Assembly: GCA_002900995.3 (NCBI GenBank)
Contig: CM035310.1
Span: 2,344,138-2,408,137, forward strand
Source of the DNA: Ganoderma boninense
Lineage: Eukaryota > Basidiomycota > Agaricomycetes > Polyporales > Polyporaceae
Length of the DNA stretch: 64,000 nucleotides
Direction: 5' to 3'
Shown: one piece after another, positions 21,918 to 34,245 of the stretch
Numbering within the stretch: position 1 is the stretch's first letter
How the letters are laid out: the number at the start of each line of letters is the position of its first letter
Program-made: the position numbers and the translations under genes
The notes under the pieces: generated by a model
What the model saw: the letters and a program-made list of their open reading frames with translations, nothing else
Database searches by the model: none
Told to the model about the DNA's origin: nothing

Positions 21918-24020
21918 GGTCGTAGTTGTCAGGGAGAGGTGTTTCAAAGGGTACGGAGGTTTTTAAGTGCGGCGCACTCTGCAAGGAGGGGCCGCGCACA
22001 GGGGGGGAGGTGATTTGGAGGGATCCGCGCTTTATAGGAAGGAGGAGGAGTAGCCTGGGCTTGCGGCAAGCATCGTGCGAAATTCATGACGCTGTCTGTT
22101 CGCCATGCACCGGCCTCTTCATCAATTTAAACCATCCGCCCAGATCCGAGACATCCGTCCGTGTACGACTGTTATCTTACCCACCAACCTTGCTCATTGT
22201 GACCTCGCTTCGCTCCACCCGACGTCTTCGTCTGAACATAGCTTGAGAAATTCGAACGCACGACGAACGCCTTGCGCTGCCTCAGTGGAGACGGAGGGGC
22301 CCTCGTGAGCCCTCGTGACCTCCGAGACAGAGTTGCGCAGATGATGGATTGGATAAGATCCCGCCCTGGCCGCCGACGCTCACCAGAGGAATGCGTTTGC
22401 TCAAAATTCCTCGCTTAGTTGTCAAGAAGTGTGCTTCTCGCCTTGCTCAACCGCAGAACCGCCGAGGCGCCGAGGTTCCAACTGGCCACATGCACTACGA
22501 ACGGATTCTAGGTTTCCTAAACCCGGGAAGCGGCTGGGCAGATGCTCGGTCGGTGGCGGTTTTTAACCAAATGGATATCCCCATCACGGCGAACGTTGGC
22601 ATCGAAAGGGGTACGAACGCTATATCCTCCATTCATGCCATCGTCTTCGACTCTCACTCGAAAATCGTGAGAGTATCACGGGTGGCAAGAAGACCTTCTG
22701 TGAGCCACCTGCTTGTTCGACTTTACGTAGGACCGGGAGCTCACAGAGCATGTGGGCAGCCCAGGCTTGCAAATTGGAAGTACCGGATGGGTCGGAACGG
22801 AGCTAGAACGGCTGAGGGGGATATACAGAAGGGCCTCTGTAATAGTATGCTTGAGGGCTATCGCCATGGGCTTCGGATCCACGCAAGTCCTTCCTTTGTT
22901 GACGGCCTTCGTAACACTCTAAGGATTATTGAGATGCGGTCGAGGCCGCCGTCTTGTGCGGAATCCGGTATGCAGCCCGCAGCTTCGTCGCAGGATAGTA
23001 CCAAATGTCGGAACGTACACCGAAATCGAAGGCGGGAGACTATGCGACGGCCGCGTAGGCCATACTTCCGAATTTAGGGAGATCAACGTTTGTGAACCGT
23101 TAGGCAGATGTTCCTGAGCATAATACATTAGGCAGCAAGCTGTTCCTTGAATATTCACTACGATATCCGCACATACCTTCTCCACTTAGATTTCATCGAC
23201 ACCCTATGCGGGAGGTATGGCATAAACATAGCGCCAGCAGCCCACAAAAGTTCACCGTAGCGAATACTGCAGTCATATACCCAACAAATACCTGGTGTAT
23301 TCTAGGCGCTTATATCCTACGCAACAACTTCGGACAGCAAACCATCCTAGTGCGGTCCACGAGAAGTATTGCGGGATCGTCGTCCCTGCTGCCCGTTCTT
23401 CCGTAGATAACGAGACAGTGTGTGATCTACACACGCGGTTATCTACGGATCGTCCTAACCAATCCGGTGCATTAGCCCAAAACCACGACACGCAGATCCA
23501 GTCCGAAGTACTTGCTCACTGTCGCCAAGGGCCGAGGAGGTCATGTAGATCGTCCGTTGGCCAATGTGACTCGGCTTCGCCGGAAGATTGGAGCCTGAGC
23601 AGTGGCAGTGTCCCGGTACTTTCGGGAGTCGATCCCATCCTAACTGCATGCTACACGTCGTCGCGCGACCTAGAAGCACATACTCTTGACCGGGATGCTC
23701 CCGAGGACATTGAATGACGAAATCTTGGCGCAAGAGAGATGCTATGGTATACGGTATAATGATGTGATAGGGTACCTTCCAAGTTTCCAATAAGATAAGT
23801 TACACACAGCACAGACGGCACGGATGGACCGAGCCATTCGTGCACACCATGGATCTAGGGCCGGGGCCGCATACATCCCAGAAGCTCTGCAAGAACAACA
23901 TCACGCACGCGACGCGATCAGCGCCCCAGCTCAAATTGCACCATCATCGAAATTACACTCACCAAATCCCACCTCGATCCAGAGGCAGGGGACACAGCGT
24001 GAAATCACATACGTCAACCC
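21918..24020. other. Intergenic, no gene recognised
   Basis: Promoter side of glycogen phosphorylase and 3' side of the next minus-strand gene. A 242-codon frame at 22349-23077 shows no family resemblance, and I do not call it. A perfect 11-bp inverted repeat at 23401-23448 is listed separately. Confidence 0.4.
23401..23448. repeat. Perfect palindromic arms (hairpin)
   Basis: CCGTAGATAAC (23401-23411) and GTTATCTACGG (23438-23448) are perfect inverted repeats around a 26-nt centre that itself contains GTGTG and CACAC. The function is unknown; it could be a cruciform, or a protein-binding or transposon footprint. Confidence 0.6.
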
Positions 24021-25170
24021 TCAGTCGTGCGCCGCGACCAAATAGCTCTGTCAAATGAGACACGGCGACGACGACCACGACGATCATCACCGAGACCGAC
24101 ATTGGTCAAATTCTCGCTTTCAATTGGCAAACGGGCCGTATCGAAGAACCACTCACCTCCCGCTCCTCCAAGAACTCCAGGTACGTCAGCGCGACAGCGA
24201 TGTAAAACACCGGGTCCACGCCCAGCACCCGGCACTGCCCCTCGTCGAGCTCGACCAGCCCCGAGCTGCAGCGCGCCGTCCAGACCGGCGTCCGGTCGTG
24301 GAATGTGAGCAACGGCGCAGGGGTCAGCATCCCCGCGCCCACGCCCTGCCCGGGTCTGCCTGCCCCTGGGGACGCAGGGCCAGGTGCGGCCGGCGACGTG
24401 GGCGGCCCGCGGATGGGCGCGAGCGTGAACGAGTAGTCGTGCGAGGGCGCGTTGCTCTTGATGGCCGCGAACAGCCGCGAGAATATGGAAGCCTGCGCGG
24501 CCTGCTCCGGCGGCGGCGCGAGCACGCGTGGGGTCACGACGAAGTACGTGACGGCGGACTGCACGAGCGGACGCACGCGCAGGGGCGGGGAGCTGAGTGA
24601 GACGGAGTCGAGCTTGGCGTGCACGGAGCCCGGGGAGGGCGGGTTGACCACGACGACGGGGTTCGTGGGCGGCGTGGGCGGGTAGGAGTGCTGCTCACGA
24701 GGTGTGGCGCCGTCTGTGAGCGTGACTTCCGAGTCGGTTGGGTGTTGGGTGAGGGCTGCCGGGCGCGTTGGGGGCAGACTGGTCCTGCAGGAGAAGGAGA
24801 GCGCGGCATCCGCGAAGTATGGAGACGTCTGAGGAAGGGGCAGGAGAGGGATGAAGATGCCCTGGGGAAACGAAGGCGGGCGCAGGCGGATGTACCATCC
24901 TCGTTTCGGGCGGTGGACTGTCCAAAGGATCGTTGACGTCGCGTTGTCCTGTACGCCGCTCCGCACTCATCGAACCATGGAGAAACACAGCAGACATATA
25001 ACTCACGACAATATGTTCCAGAATTTCATCGTCCGTCAGGAATCTTTCCTTCACACATGTGAGGTTAGCGATGCTGCCCTCCAGGCTAGCGGGATGTTAT
25101 CGGGTTGCAGGCTACTCGCCTTGTACCAGATCACCTTATCCGACCCCTCGGCGCTGACATTGATACGCAT
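24021..25170 (-). CDS. Hypothetical protein
   Basis: The family is not recognised. Proposed exons on the minus strand: ATG at 25170 (MRINVSAEGSDKVIWYK); then ERFLTDDEILEHIV; then, after an intron from GTGAGT to GTACAG, a long exon beginning DNATSTILWTVHRPKRGWYI; and a last short exon SYLVAAHD ending at TGA 24021-24023. The spliced product would be about 320 residues, with a proline-rich middle (PPTPPTNPVVVVNPPSPGS) and a hydrophobic segment near the C-terminus (DPVFYIAVALTYLEFLEE). The in-phase exon junctions and clean splice signals are the main support. The start and the first intron (GC donor or another site) are uncertain. The gene stands alone, convergent with nothing nearby. Confidence 0.65.
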
Positions 25171-28100
25171 ATCCTCCAGCACGTCAGAACTGCGGCACAG
25201 GATGCAAATTCAGCATAGTGCGCACGCGACATGAGGTAAATCGGTGAGGTTTTACGCGCTTAGCCACGAGACGGAAGACGTAGCTTCGGACCACATATCG
25301 CGTCACTCCAGAGCTCGATCCTTCATTTCCTTGCATTACTTCAATGTAGCAAATGGTGATTAGAATGCAGAACGACGAGGCTGGTGGGAAGGGAGGAGGA
25401 AGGCAACCACGACGCCCAACCGCTGGCCACAGCCGCGCGGCTCTAGACGCCATGGAACGCTGTCGGCGCTAATGATGAACTGAACGCCATCGCAACCAGC
25501 TCAGCAAGCTCGTATTCTACCCTCATTATGCTTTTGTTGCTGGACTCATATTGCTGAACACCAATATGATCTGCACATATGCAATGCCAGGACACTACTA
25601 CTACTGCGAATTTCGAGTCCATAAGCCTGGAATGGGATGAATGTCAAATGATATTAAGTCTCACTGGCACGTCGCAGTTCTCCTAATTTGATATCGGTGA
25701 GCACCCTACGAGTTTGCACTCCAATGTATCTACTTATCTGATGTCTGTGATACCAGGACATATGGTGAGGGTCCTCGGGGGTATAAATTCCCCGTGCGAG
25801 ACCGGCGACTGGTACATTTCACCTTGTACGTTATCCCGACTGAGAGGCGGTGTCTTTCCAGAGCGACCAGGAATCTCCGCCAGACGTAGGGAAATGCGAA
25901 TAGGCACCAACGCAAGCCGCCGTCCACAGAAGAAGGCGAGCACTCATTTTCATTTTCAGAGTACTTCGTAATTCAGCCATCTGGTCGTATGCATGTCCAC
26001 AGGCCTCATGGAATTCCAGAGCGCGAGCATTCGGGGAGAGCGCACGACGCACGGAACGCTGCATATATCCTCGCAACTAACAAGTCAAACATCCTCCTCG
26101 TTACCATGGACGTCACCTGTCGAACCCTATTGCGCCACCGCGTAGCTATTGCAATCGCAAGCGCGCTTGGATGAGCAAAAATTTTCCCCACCTTCCAGCC
26201 CCTCCCCGTCCCCCACCATAACTGGGTCGTGGTGGAATGAAACAGGGGTGTCTCCCTGTTGACTGGTTCAATGCCCGAATCTCATAGCCTTCATACAGGG
26301 GGTTTCGATGGGCGAGACTACAAAGTCGATCTAGTGCAGGGAGCGGTCAACTGGCCTTGCAGTACAAGAGAGTACTAGTCACACAACAGCTTTCCTAGTC
26401 CGCCATCCCTATGACACAGACGAAGCCGTCCCGCGCAGGTAACACATTTTCCCCCTCGTCTCCTTCTAGGCAATACGGTATGATTATTATCGAATTGGGG
26501 ACGACGCACGCACTCGGCCATGTGAATTATTAGTTAAGTATAGCAAGGTCACCTGCATTCGATATAAGCACTCAAACTCACACAATTCGTTCTCGCAGAA
26601 TGTTGCTCGTGGTATATATGTGTTCGGCGGCTGACTGGTGTAAATTTACATCACTCAGTGCGTGCAGTTTGGTCGGCCACCGCTCTACTTACTCGAGTGG
26701 GGCTGGCCTACTGGCGATGCTCAGACTAGTAGTTCCTTCTCAGCGGATCGAATGTGTTAGTTCAGTTAGCCTTTCTCACTTCTTGATGGCACCCTAACTC
26801 TACTGTCCATTCAGGTTGCAGCCCCCCCAGAATGGGTGCCTCTTCGTTCCCAGAGGTTTTCAAGTCGGTCACGCATCTAGTCAGGCATCAGGGAAGCAAC
26901 TCCTCGTGAGCGGTCTCCCTGATTAGTGTCCAATCGAAGGGCGACGTGATATCGAGCTCCTGCCGTTCACCCACACCGAAGAATCTAGGCGGAAATATGG
27001 ACTCCATGAGGTTTGCCTTGGAAAGCAGGAGATGAATTCATATCTCTCCCGGACTGCGGTAGACGAGATGAAGGTGCGCTGGAAAGTAGTCCTCGTGCAG
27101 GCCAATGCCTCCTGCTTGTTCGATTTCAAGTAACCATGAACCTAGACTGCGCGCGGGTGTTGGCGAATTGAGCGGCAATCATCGCTGATGGTCGAGGCGT
27201 AGGTGTCGTCCGCACTTTGTTCCCCCGAGGGCCGAGGTTGACGGCCATGGCGGACGTGCGTCCCCCTTCAATCCAACGAACGAAGTTAACAGACTGTCAG
27301 TTGCATCCATGACGATTGGCACGACGGGCATACATGAGAGCGCAGTGGACACATGGAGTCTCTTCTTGATTTGAGGCAGTCTGTGCCACTGGCAGGTCTG
27401 TGCACACACGCTGCTGCGCTGGGCCATACGTATGCACAGTGCTCGATGTGATGGAAGCAAGAACGTGCGGCTGTCTGGTCGAGGTGGGCGGGACGGGGCG
27501 AGGTCATCACTTCCTCTCTTTTTTTCTCTACATACCTTTCCTCCTCCGAGTCCTCCCCCATCAGTTCCTCAGTTCACGTTAGACGCGCTGATTGCCATTT
27601 GTGGAGGTGGAAGCAGTGCCACATCGCCATCAATCGAATCTCGTTTGACGACGGATGAAATCGCGCTCGCTGCTGCTCTGTCTTGTCCATCGCGCCCCGT
27701 CGCGCCGTCCGTGCGTGTACAGGCGTGTACGGGGCAACATATCCGGCACCCCGCTGACAGCAGCAACAATTTGCACTGCGTGCGTCCGAATTAGCACTCA
27801 CTGCAAGTATTAATATGCCATCAACCCTCCCCGACGCCTTCCCCCTTTTCCCCCAACTCTCCTCACGCCAGCTCCAGCTCCGCTCCCTGCTTCTCTTTCT
27901 AGCCTGTTCGCTCTCGGCATTTGTCTCTAGCGCTGTCAGCCGGCGTTTCAGAACAGGCTGCTGGTTTACATTTGCGGCTATTTTTGCCACGTTTTTTATA
28001 GGCAGTTGAGGCAGCCGAGGCGGGTAGATTTCGGTGACCCGATCTTGTGCCGTCACTCGTTTTACGGTCTGCTCACGGTGCCACGCAAGGCAGACGCGCC

Positions 28101-28351
28101 ATTGCTTCGAATATGATGGCCATTGCAATGGAAGACTTAAATGAGTGAGTCCACCTTCCGTAATCCCCTTCCGTGCCGACCACCGCCATCTCCTTCCCGT
28201 TCCCCTCTGCCCCCTTTCCCCTCTCCGAGCACGCTCGTCGTGCATCTGCTCACCGCCCTCTCTTCCCCTCTGCTCTCCACGGCCGACTTCGCCGGGGTTG
28301 TCCCCGTCCACCTTGTCCAGTTCGACGGCCACCCTCTTCAGTCGCCGAGAC
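25171..28351. other. Long intergenic interval
   Basis: 3.2 kb in which I see no supportable gene, RNA or repeat. Long frames on either strand (for example 27574-28380 minus) show no family resemblance and overlap the pyrimidine-rich leader of the transporter. The stretch 28140-28350 is C/T-rich, typical of a fungal promoter and 5' leader. Confidence 0.4.
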
Positions 28352-31300
28352 ATGGTCGATGATGTCGACTCCACGCCCACCCGCCAGCCCCGCGATGCCC
28401 ACCACGAAATCGGGCTCGAACCTATACCATCCAGTCAACGTGGCTTTACCTTTTGGATCGTGTTCGTTTCCACCCTTCTCGTCGACATGCTCTCCGCAAT
28501 AGACCTCGTACGTCCTTGCCTCACCTTGCGTGCTCTCAGACTCCTGCCACTGTCGTTACTACGGTTCTCATTCTTCCCTGCAGACCGCCGTCGCGACAAC
28601 ACTTCCGACTGTTGTCGAAAAGCTCCATGGGGACGACTTCATTTGGGCGGGAGGCGCATACACCATCGCGTCTACTGCGATCCTTCCACTCGTCGGCGGC
28701 CTTGTTGAGGGCTTTGGCCGGAAGAGCATCCTCCTCGCCTTCATCGGCTTCTTCTGCGTGGGCTCCGTCCTCTGCGGTACGGCGGTCAGCATGCGAATGC
28801 TTATTTTGGGCCGAGGTGAGCTGCTTTTGCACGTCTAATCTCCGCTCGGATCAGCCGCTCGACACCCGTGGGTCAATTCCAATACCATCCGGCGTCGTCG
28901 ATTCGACGATACCGTTAAGTTTCGGCGACCAACGACCGTTGATCCTGCTTCGTCATGTCTTTCGAACGTGCTCCCGTGGGCCATCGCCCGACGCTATTGG
29001 GCTGGTTGGGGTGGAGGCGCCATAGCACGTTGCGCGCAGCTGGCCGCTGTCCACTGCTGTCCCCGGAAACACGCTTGCTGTCACCGTCGCCGCGAACGCC
29101 GTGGCGAATCAGTCTCGAGTCTCGACGACCCGGTGCCTGTGCTCCCGGCTGTCTTCTGTGACGAGCCACGGCGTAGTCTCTCTGCAGGAACTGTCATGCA
29201 CTGCGCTATCAATAGTCCGCTACGGATCGGAGGGGGCGTAGTGATTTGTTTCGCGCCGTTCTCAGGCGGCCTGCGCGCACCCGCTTGTAGCTGTTCGCAT
29301 GGTTAATCGCTCCAGCGATGCGATACCTGTGCGCGCATGAGACCGCCCCCGAGCATTGGGGCATGGGCGCGCGATGCCCATTAAGGCGAACAGGACGTTT
29401 GGTCCTGCGCACGACATGGGAACGTTTGTCATCTGTTTGGAACACAAACTCCTCCTTCCGTCCGCTCCCTGGAAGCGAAGATGCGCAGCATCATCTGACC
29501 ATCCCGCTCGAGCGTACATTTCATTATGACGCCACGGCGGCGAAGCCAATATCCGATGGAGGTCTGGCTGCGAGTTTCGTTGTGGCCGCCCAATTCCTTG
29601 CCCCGCGAGCAGCAGGATTTGTAACCTGCGCATTGTCGCCAATGTTCGGCAAAGATGCGCGATGCGCCGGAGAGCCCAGCGGCGTATGTTCGAACCTGGA
29701 AGGCCTAGGGCAGCCGAGGTCGTAGGATGCGAATAGACTCGGGAACGCTGGCTTTTCTTTCTCGTGCGCTTCACATCGGACGGGGCTTACTGATCGTTCC
29801 GTTTCCGCAGCAATACAGGGGATAGGAAGCGGCGGCAGCATGTCTGTGACCGACATCATCTTCGCAGACATGGTTCCATTACCCGAACGAGGCAAGTTCC
29901 AGGGTATTGCGGCGGCGTACGTATATTGTCTGGTTTATGGGCACGACGCGCTTACTCACGTCGCATCCTCTACAGAACTTGGGCTTTGGCATGGTGAGCA
30001 CGGGTTTGCGAGCACCCTGCACAACGATGCTCATAACTTTGACACCAGTGCCGTTGGACCCCCAATCGGCGGTGCTCTCGCGAGCACGGGCAAATGGCGC
30101 TGGCTCTTCTTCCTTAATCTACCTCTTTGCGCCATTGCGACGGTCTTTATATGTTTCTTCTTCCATTCACATGTCCCGACGACGAGTTTCAAATCTAAAT
30201 TATTATCTATGGACTGGAGGTACGCGGTTTTTTCTGGGTCTTGGTACATGTGGCCATGAGATTCATCGTTCTTATCCAGTGGCAACGGCATAATCATTCT
30301 GAGCACTGTACTGGTATTACTTGGCCTCACTTGGGGCGGCATCCGATTCCCGTGGGCCTCACCGCAAGTTCTTGTTCCCATCATCATCGGCGTGCTCGGC
30401 ATCGTGCTGTTCTTTGTTGCGGAGCGATTCTGGCTTAAGGGACAAACCGTAAGCTGCTCGGACTGCTGGGGAATCAAAACTGACGATGTGACTGGCAGAT
30501 CCCGGATGTTTTCTTCACGGACAGAACGGTTCTGAGTGGCTATCTGGGCACCTTCTTCCATGGTGTTGTCTCGCTCTCTGCCATCTACTACGTACCAGTC
30601 TATCTCCAGGCGTCGAAGGATGTCTCCGCACTCCACGCAGGTATCGACTCGTTCGGCTTGTCGTTCACCATTCCGGCGTTTGCGATCTTCACGGGTCTGT
30701 CGGTCGAAATCTTCAACAAGTACCGGCCACAGAACTACGTCGGGTGGATATTCACTATCGTCGGATTCGGCCTCTTCACGATGCTGGACGCTAAGAGTCC
30801 CGCGAAGATGTACATCGGCTTCCAGATCCCCCTCGGCATCGGGCTCGGCATCCTGTGGATCGCGACGCAGTTCCCGATCCTCGCGCCCCTGCCGTTCTCG
30901 AACAGCGCGTACGCGCTCGCGTTCTGGATCTTCGTGCGCAACTTCGCGAACAGCTGGGGCGTCGTCGCGGGCGGCGCGATCCTGCAGAACGTGCTCTCGC
31001 ACAACCTGCCCGCGTCGTACCTCGTCACGCTCCCGCGGAACCGCGAGTTCGCGTACGCGATCATCCCGCAGATCCGGCGGCTGCCCGAGCCGCTCAAGGC
31101 GCAGGTGCGGGAGGCGTTCGCAGACGGGACGCGCCTCGTGTGGTGGGTGATGTTGGGCCTGAGCGTGGCGGGCCTCGCGACGTGCCTGCTGATGCGCGAG
31201 GTGGAGATCAAGACGAGCATGGACGAGACGTGGGCGCTCCAGGAGACGTCGAAGGCAAAGGCGAAGGTGAAGGTCGTCCAGCCCGCCGACCTCGAGGCGG

Positions 31301-31380
31301 ACGCGTATCCCGACGAGGGGGAAGGTGGACACCCGCAGGCGTCTGACATGGAGCGGCAGAAGCTTCGGGCTGAGGTGTAG
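28352..31380 (+). CDS. MFS transporter, DHA2-like (14-TM type)
   Basis: A plasma- or vacuolar-membrane drug/H+ antiporter-like protein of the major facilitator superfamily; the substrate is unknown. Start ATG 28352 (MVDDVDSTPTRQPRDAHHE). Exon 1 to 28507 holds TM1 (FWIVFVSTLLVDMLSAIDL). Exon 2 (28584-28815) holds TVVEKLHGDDFIWAGGAYTI and VEGFGRKSILL, the conserved loop. Exon 3 (29811-29916) holds AIQGIGSGGSMSVTDIIFAD. An 18-nt microexon (29976-29993) encodes TWALA. Exon 5 from 30049 gives AVGPPIGGALASTGKWRWLF, the antiporter signature. Later exons add further TMs and a charged tail ending at TAG 31380. All junctions keep phase. The intron 28816-29810 is 995 nt, about 15 times its neighbours. 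Confidence 0.92.
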
Positions 31381-32054
31381 GCTCGGGCTGGGGCTTCGTT
31401 CCGCCGATGTCGTCGTCTGTTCGATCTGATACGGTTCAGTTCCCAGAACGGGGGCCCCTTCTCGGTCCGTTGTCTGGGTCTGGGTCCGGGTTTAATGTGG
31501 GGAGTTGGGGGGGGGGGAGGGAAGGGATTAATCGCAGAGCTTGGATAGTCGCTTTGCATCGCTGTCGTTTGCACACTCGCCATCGCATCGTGAGACACCT
31601 GCCACGTTCACCATACGCATTATTACACGCACGCACGCATACATACACCCACAACTCAGTACATGTAGTACGCACGCACGGATGGGGACATCGTATTTAG
31701 AACTTGTACAGTAGCCATGATGATACCTTAGTGTACGTCCCACAGAATAGTTTCAGATAGAGGGCGGTCGTTAGCCCACTGGCGTGAGCTTTCAGAAATA
31801 ATCCAGCGGTCGGCGTCGTCGCAAGCCTGAGCTTAGATATCGCGGGACCGCCCGGGGAGTCATGCGATCGCTGCTGTGCTGCGCTCAAACCAACCACCCA
31901 CATATCCCAGCGTCTAGCGCTTAGTGTCGCCTGGCCTTTCGCCTTCCGACCACCACCTCCACTCCTGAGGGTGCCCAAGTCGCCTTCCCGAAACCATTGA
32001 GGGAGCTCTGTGTGAGCCTTTCTACCCATATACGAGTTCCAGCACTAATGAATC
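31381..32054. other. Intergenic, no gene
   Basis: 3' region of the transporter and 5' region of BTB gene A. It contains an 11-base G run near 31509 and a short CACG/CATACA-rich tract near 31625-31660. No reading frame of interest. Confidence 0.4.
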
Positions 32055-34245
32055 ATGGGTGCACAGCATCCCTCCAGTACACAGTTGGACTCCGAGTCGC
32101 AGCCTCAAGATACTATCGTCGTTCCAATGGTCAGTTTACTGTCATTGCGAGGCATAGCTGGCCCCTAAGATCTCAATTTTGACATGGTTGCGTCCGGCCA
32201 AAGTCATCCCACAGTGGATTCTCAAGCCCACCCGGAAGCGTCGACTGGGAGTCGGGGTCGGGGTCTCCCGTTCTCGTTGGCCAGCCACACCCGCGTTCCA
32301 TCAGCGCCACGCTGGATCGGGCGTCTCCCAGCACTAATACTAGTACGGACCCGCTCGCGACGCCTGCGACGAAGAATGCGAAGGAGAACCCTCAATTGGT
32401 CCGGGACGTTTCGGACGTCGATAAGGAGTCAGGCAAGCCACAATCGACCTACGCTGATTCTCCGCATCCTGGAGAGCTCGCGTCGCCAGTCCCGATGAAT
32501 CCGCGTTTCGTAAACCCGGGCCCTATCAATATCGTCGGGCATCGTCATCTGCTAGCTACACCCGACCTCCCGCCATCTCCCGAAAGTGCAGCTTTAGAAG
32601 ACAGCATCAGGGCTCTCCCCATGCCATCGGTGTCATCTGAAGCTAATGCCATTTTGCCTCTTGTCCGTGACACGCCGTCCTATCGCAGGGCTATCACCCC
32701 CTACGAGGCTTCATCAGGGCCAGTGTCGCCTAGACACGACGTGCAGTCTACTGCTCCCATGGAGAGTACCAACGTGACCATGCAAGTTCCTCCACGATCC
32801 TATTTCAGTGGCTTCTACCCCGTGTCGGCGCCCTTCATCCCACCTCCTCCAAGCCCGAGTGCTGACAGTTCTGACGTCATACCTCCTCCTCGACTAAGCC
32901 CAACACCAAGTAGTAAGTGCCTTTACAGTTCCAATGGCATTTGATGTAAGGTTCTGATATGAATTGCTTAAATCAGATTCGTCGTTCTACCCTCCAATAC
33001 CGCCCGTTCATCGCACTCCGTTGTCGACGCCTTCTCCGCGTGCGTCTTCTCGTCCTCAAAACTAATTGTGCGAACTAATTCAATCCCGCCAATGATGTAG
33101 CAATCATCATCCAACCTCCTCCTCAACAAACATGCTCGTACCCCAACCCCATCCAATTTCATCCATATCTTGGTCCTGGCATTCCCCAGGTCTTACACCA
33201 TTATACTTCAAGTTCTGGAAGTGGTGGCCCTTCCCCTGTCCCACCGCCCATGGCCGCTCCTATGGGTTGTTCCATCGTTCCTCCCTATCTCAGGGATGAC
33301 GAGCTTTGGTTTGAAGACGGCGACGTCGTACTTAACACCTCCAATGTGGAGTTCCGCGTGTACAAGGGGCCATTGCTTGCGTTATCGCCTATCCTTAAAG
33401 CGAGGTGTGGGGATATACGCGGCACGTCGTTCTTGTCAGTTGGAGACATACCCCCTGATGACTTGAGGCACGTCCTTCGCTTCGTGTCTGGTGGCACCTC
33501 TCGGTATGTCCCTGTCCCTGTATAGCGTCATTACGTGTTTTCTGACGGATGTGCCGGGTTTCGCCACAGGGTCGAGCCCTCCTTCAGCGAAATCGCGGCC
33601 CACATTCGCTTCGGGCGCAAGTACAAAGCCGAGAAGCTGCTCCAGCGCAGCCTCGGCTACCTCAGGAAGTTCTATGTGACTGAGTTGGCCGCCTGGACCA
33701 AACTGCCCAGACTCGACCCTCCGTTCTTCGAGCCCGTCCACGCGATCGGCGTCGTCAACCTCGCTCGTCTTCTGGGGAAAGACGGGGAAGCGCTCCTCCC
33801 TATCGCCCTCATGCGCTGCTGCATGCTTGGGGCAAGAATTGTCGAGGGCTACGAGCGCGAAGACGGCACCAGAGAGATGCTGTCCCCGGCTGACCTCGGG
33901 CGGTGCTTCGAAGGGAGGGTCAAGCTGCTCGAGGCGAGCGTCCGCGCAGCCGAAACGCTCCGCGCGCACACGACGTCGGACGAGTGCAGCCGTCCGCTGC
34001 GCTGCAAGGCCGCGCTGCAGCGCTTCATCGCTGAACTCGTTGGCTCTGACAACGCAGCGAGTGGGACTGCGACTCCGGCCGAGCTGTGTTGCCTCCGCTG
34101 GGACCTGTCCCTCTCCCTGAGTCCCAGGCGCGCATATCTCCAGGAAGCTGGTACAGATGCTGTCGGGGAGGAGAAGCTGTGCGCCAAGTGCTTCGCGCGG
34201 CAGTTGGAGGAGCAACGCAAGATCTTTGGAGGCTGCCCCAGATGA
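32055..34245 (+). CDS. BTB/POZ domain protein A
   Basis: Start ATG 32055 (MGAQHPSSTQLDSESQPQD), then a long proline/serine-rich disordered N-terminus over three small introns. These are near 32129-32213, after the codons for SPTPSS near 32911, and a GTGCGT...TAG intron near 33040-33101. The BTB exon has DDELWFEDGDVVLNTSNVEF and RVYKGPLLALSPILKARCG. The intron 33504-33569 leads to the helical C-terminal half (HIRFGRKYKAEKLLQRSLGY, HAIGVVNLARLLG, CC-rich segments). BTB domains mediate dimerisation and often recruit cullin-3, so a ubiquitin-ligase adaptor role is possible but not shown. Near 34230 the frame ends in GGCPR, while the next frame continues LPQMMGVSVELWG, as in the paralogues: one base appears lost, replacing the last ~17 residues. 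Confidence 0.85.

Noticed and set aside
22349..23077. 242-codon plus-strand frame
   Set aside because: No recognisable motifs, no paralogue in the window, basic low-information sequence, and no intron or promoter signals supporting it.
27574..28380. 268-codon minus-strand frame upstream of the transporter
   Set aside because: It overlaps the pyrimidine-rich leader and start of the transporter; repetitive R/E/G composition and no family match.
30031..31332. 433-codon minus-strand frame over the MFS transporter
   Set aside because: Arginine/glutamate/leucine-rich antisense shadow; the plus strand encodes the transporter with conserved motifs and good splice phases.
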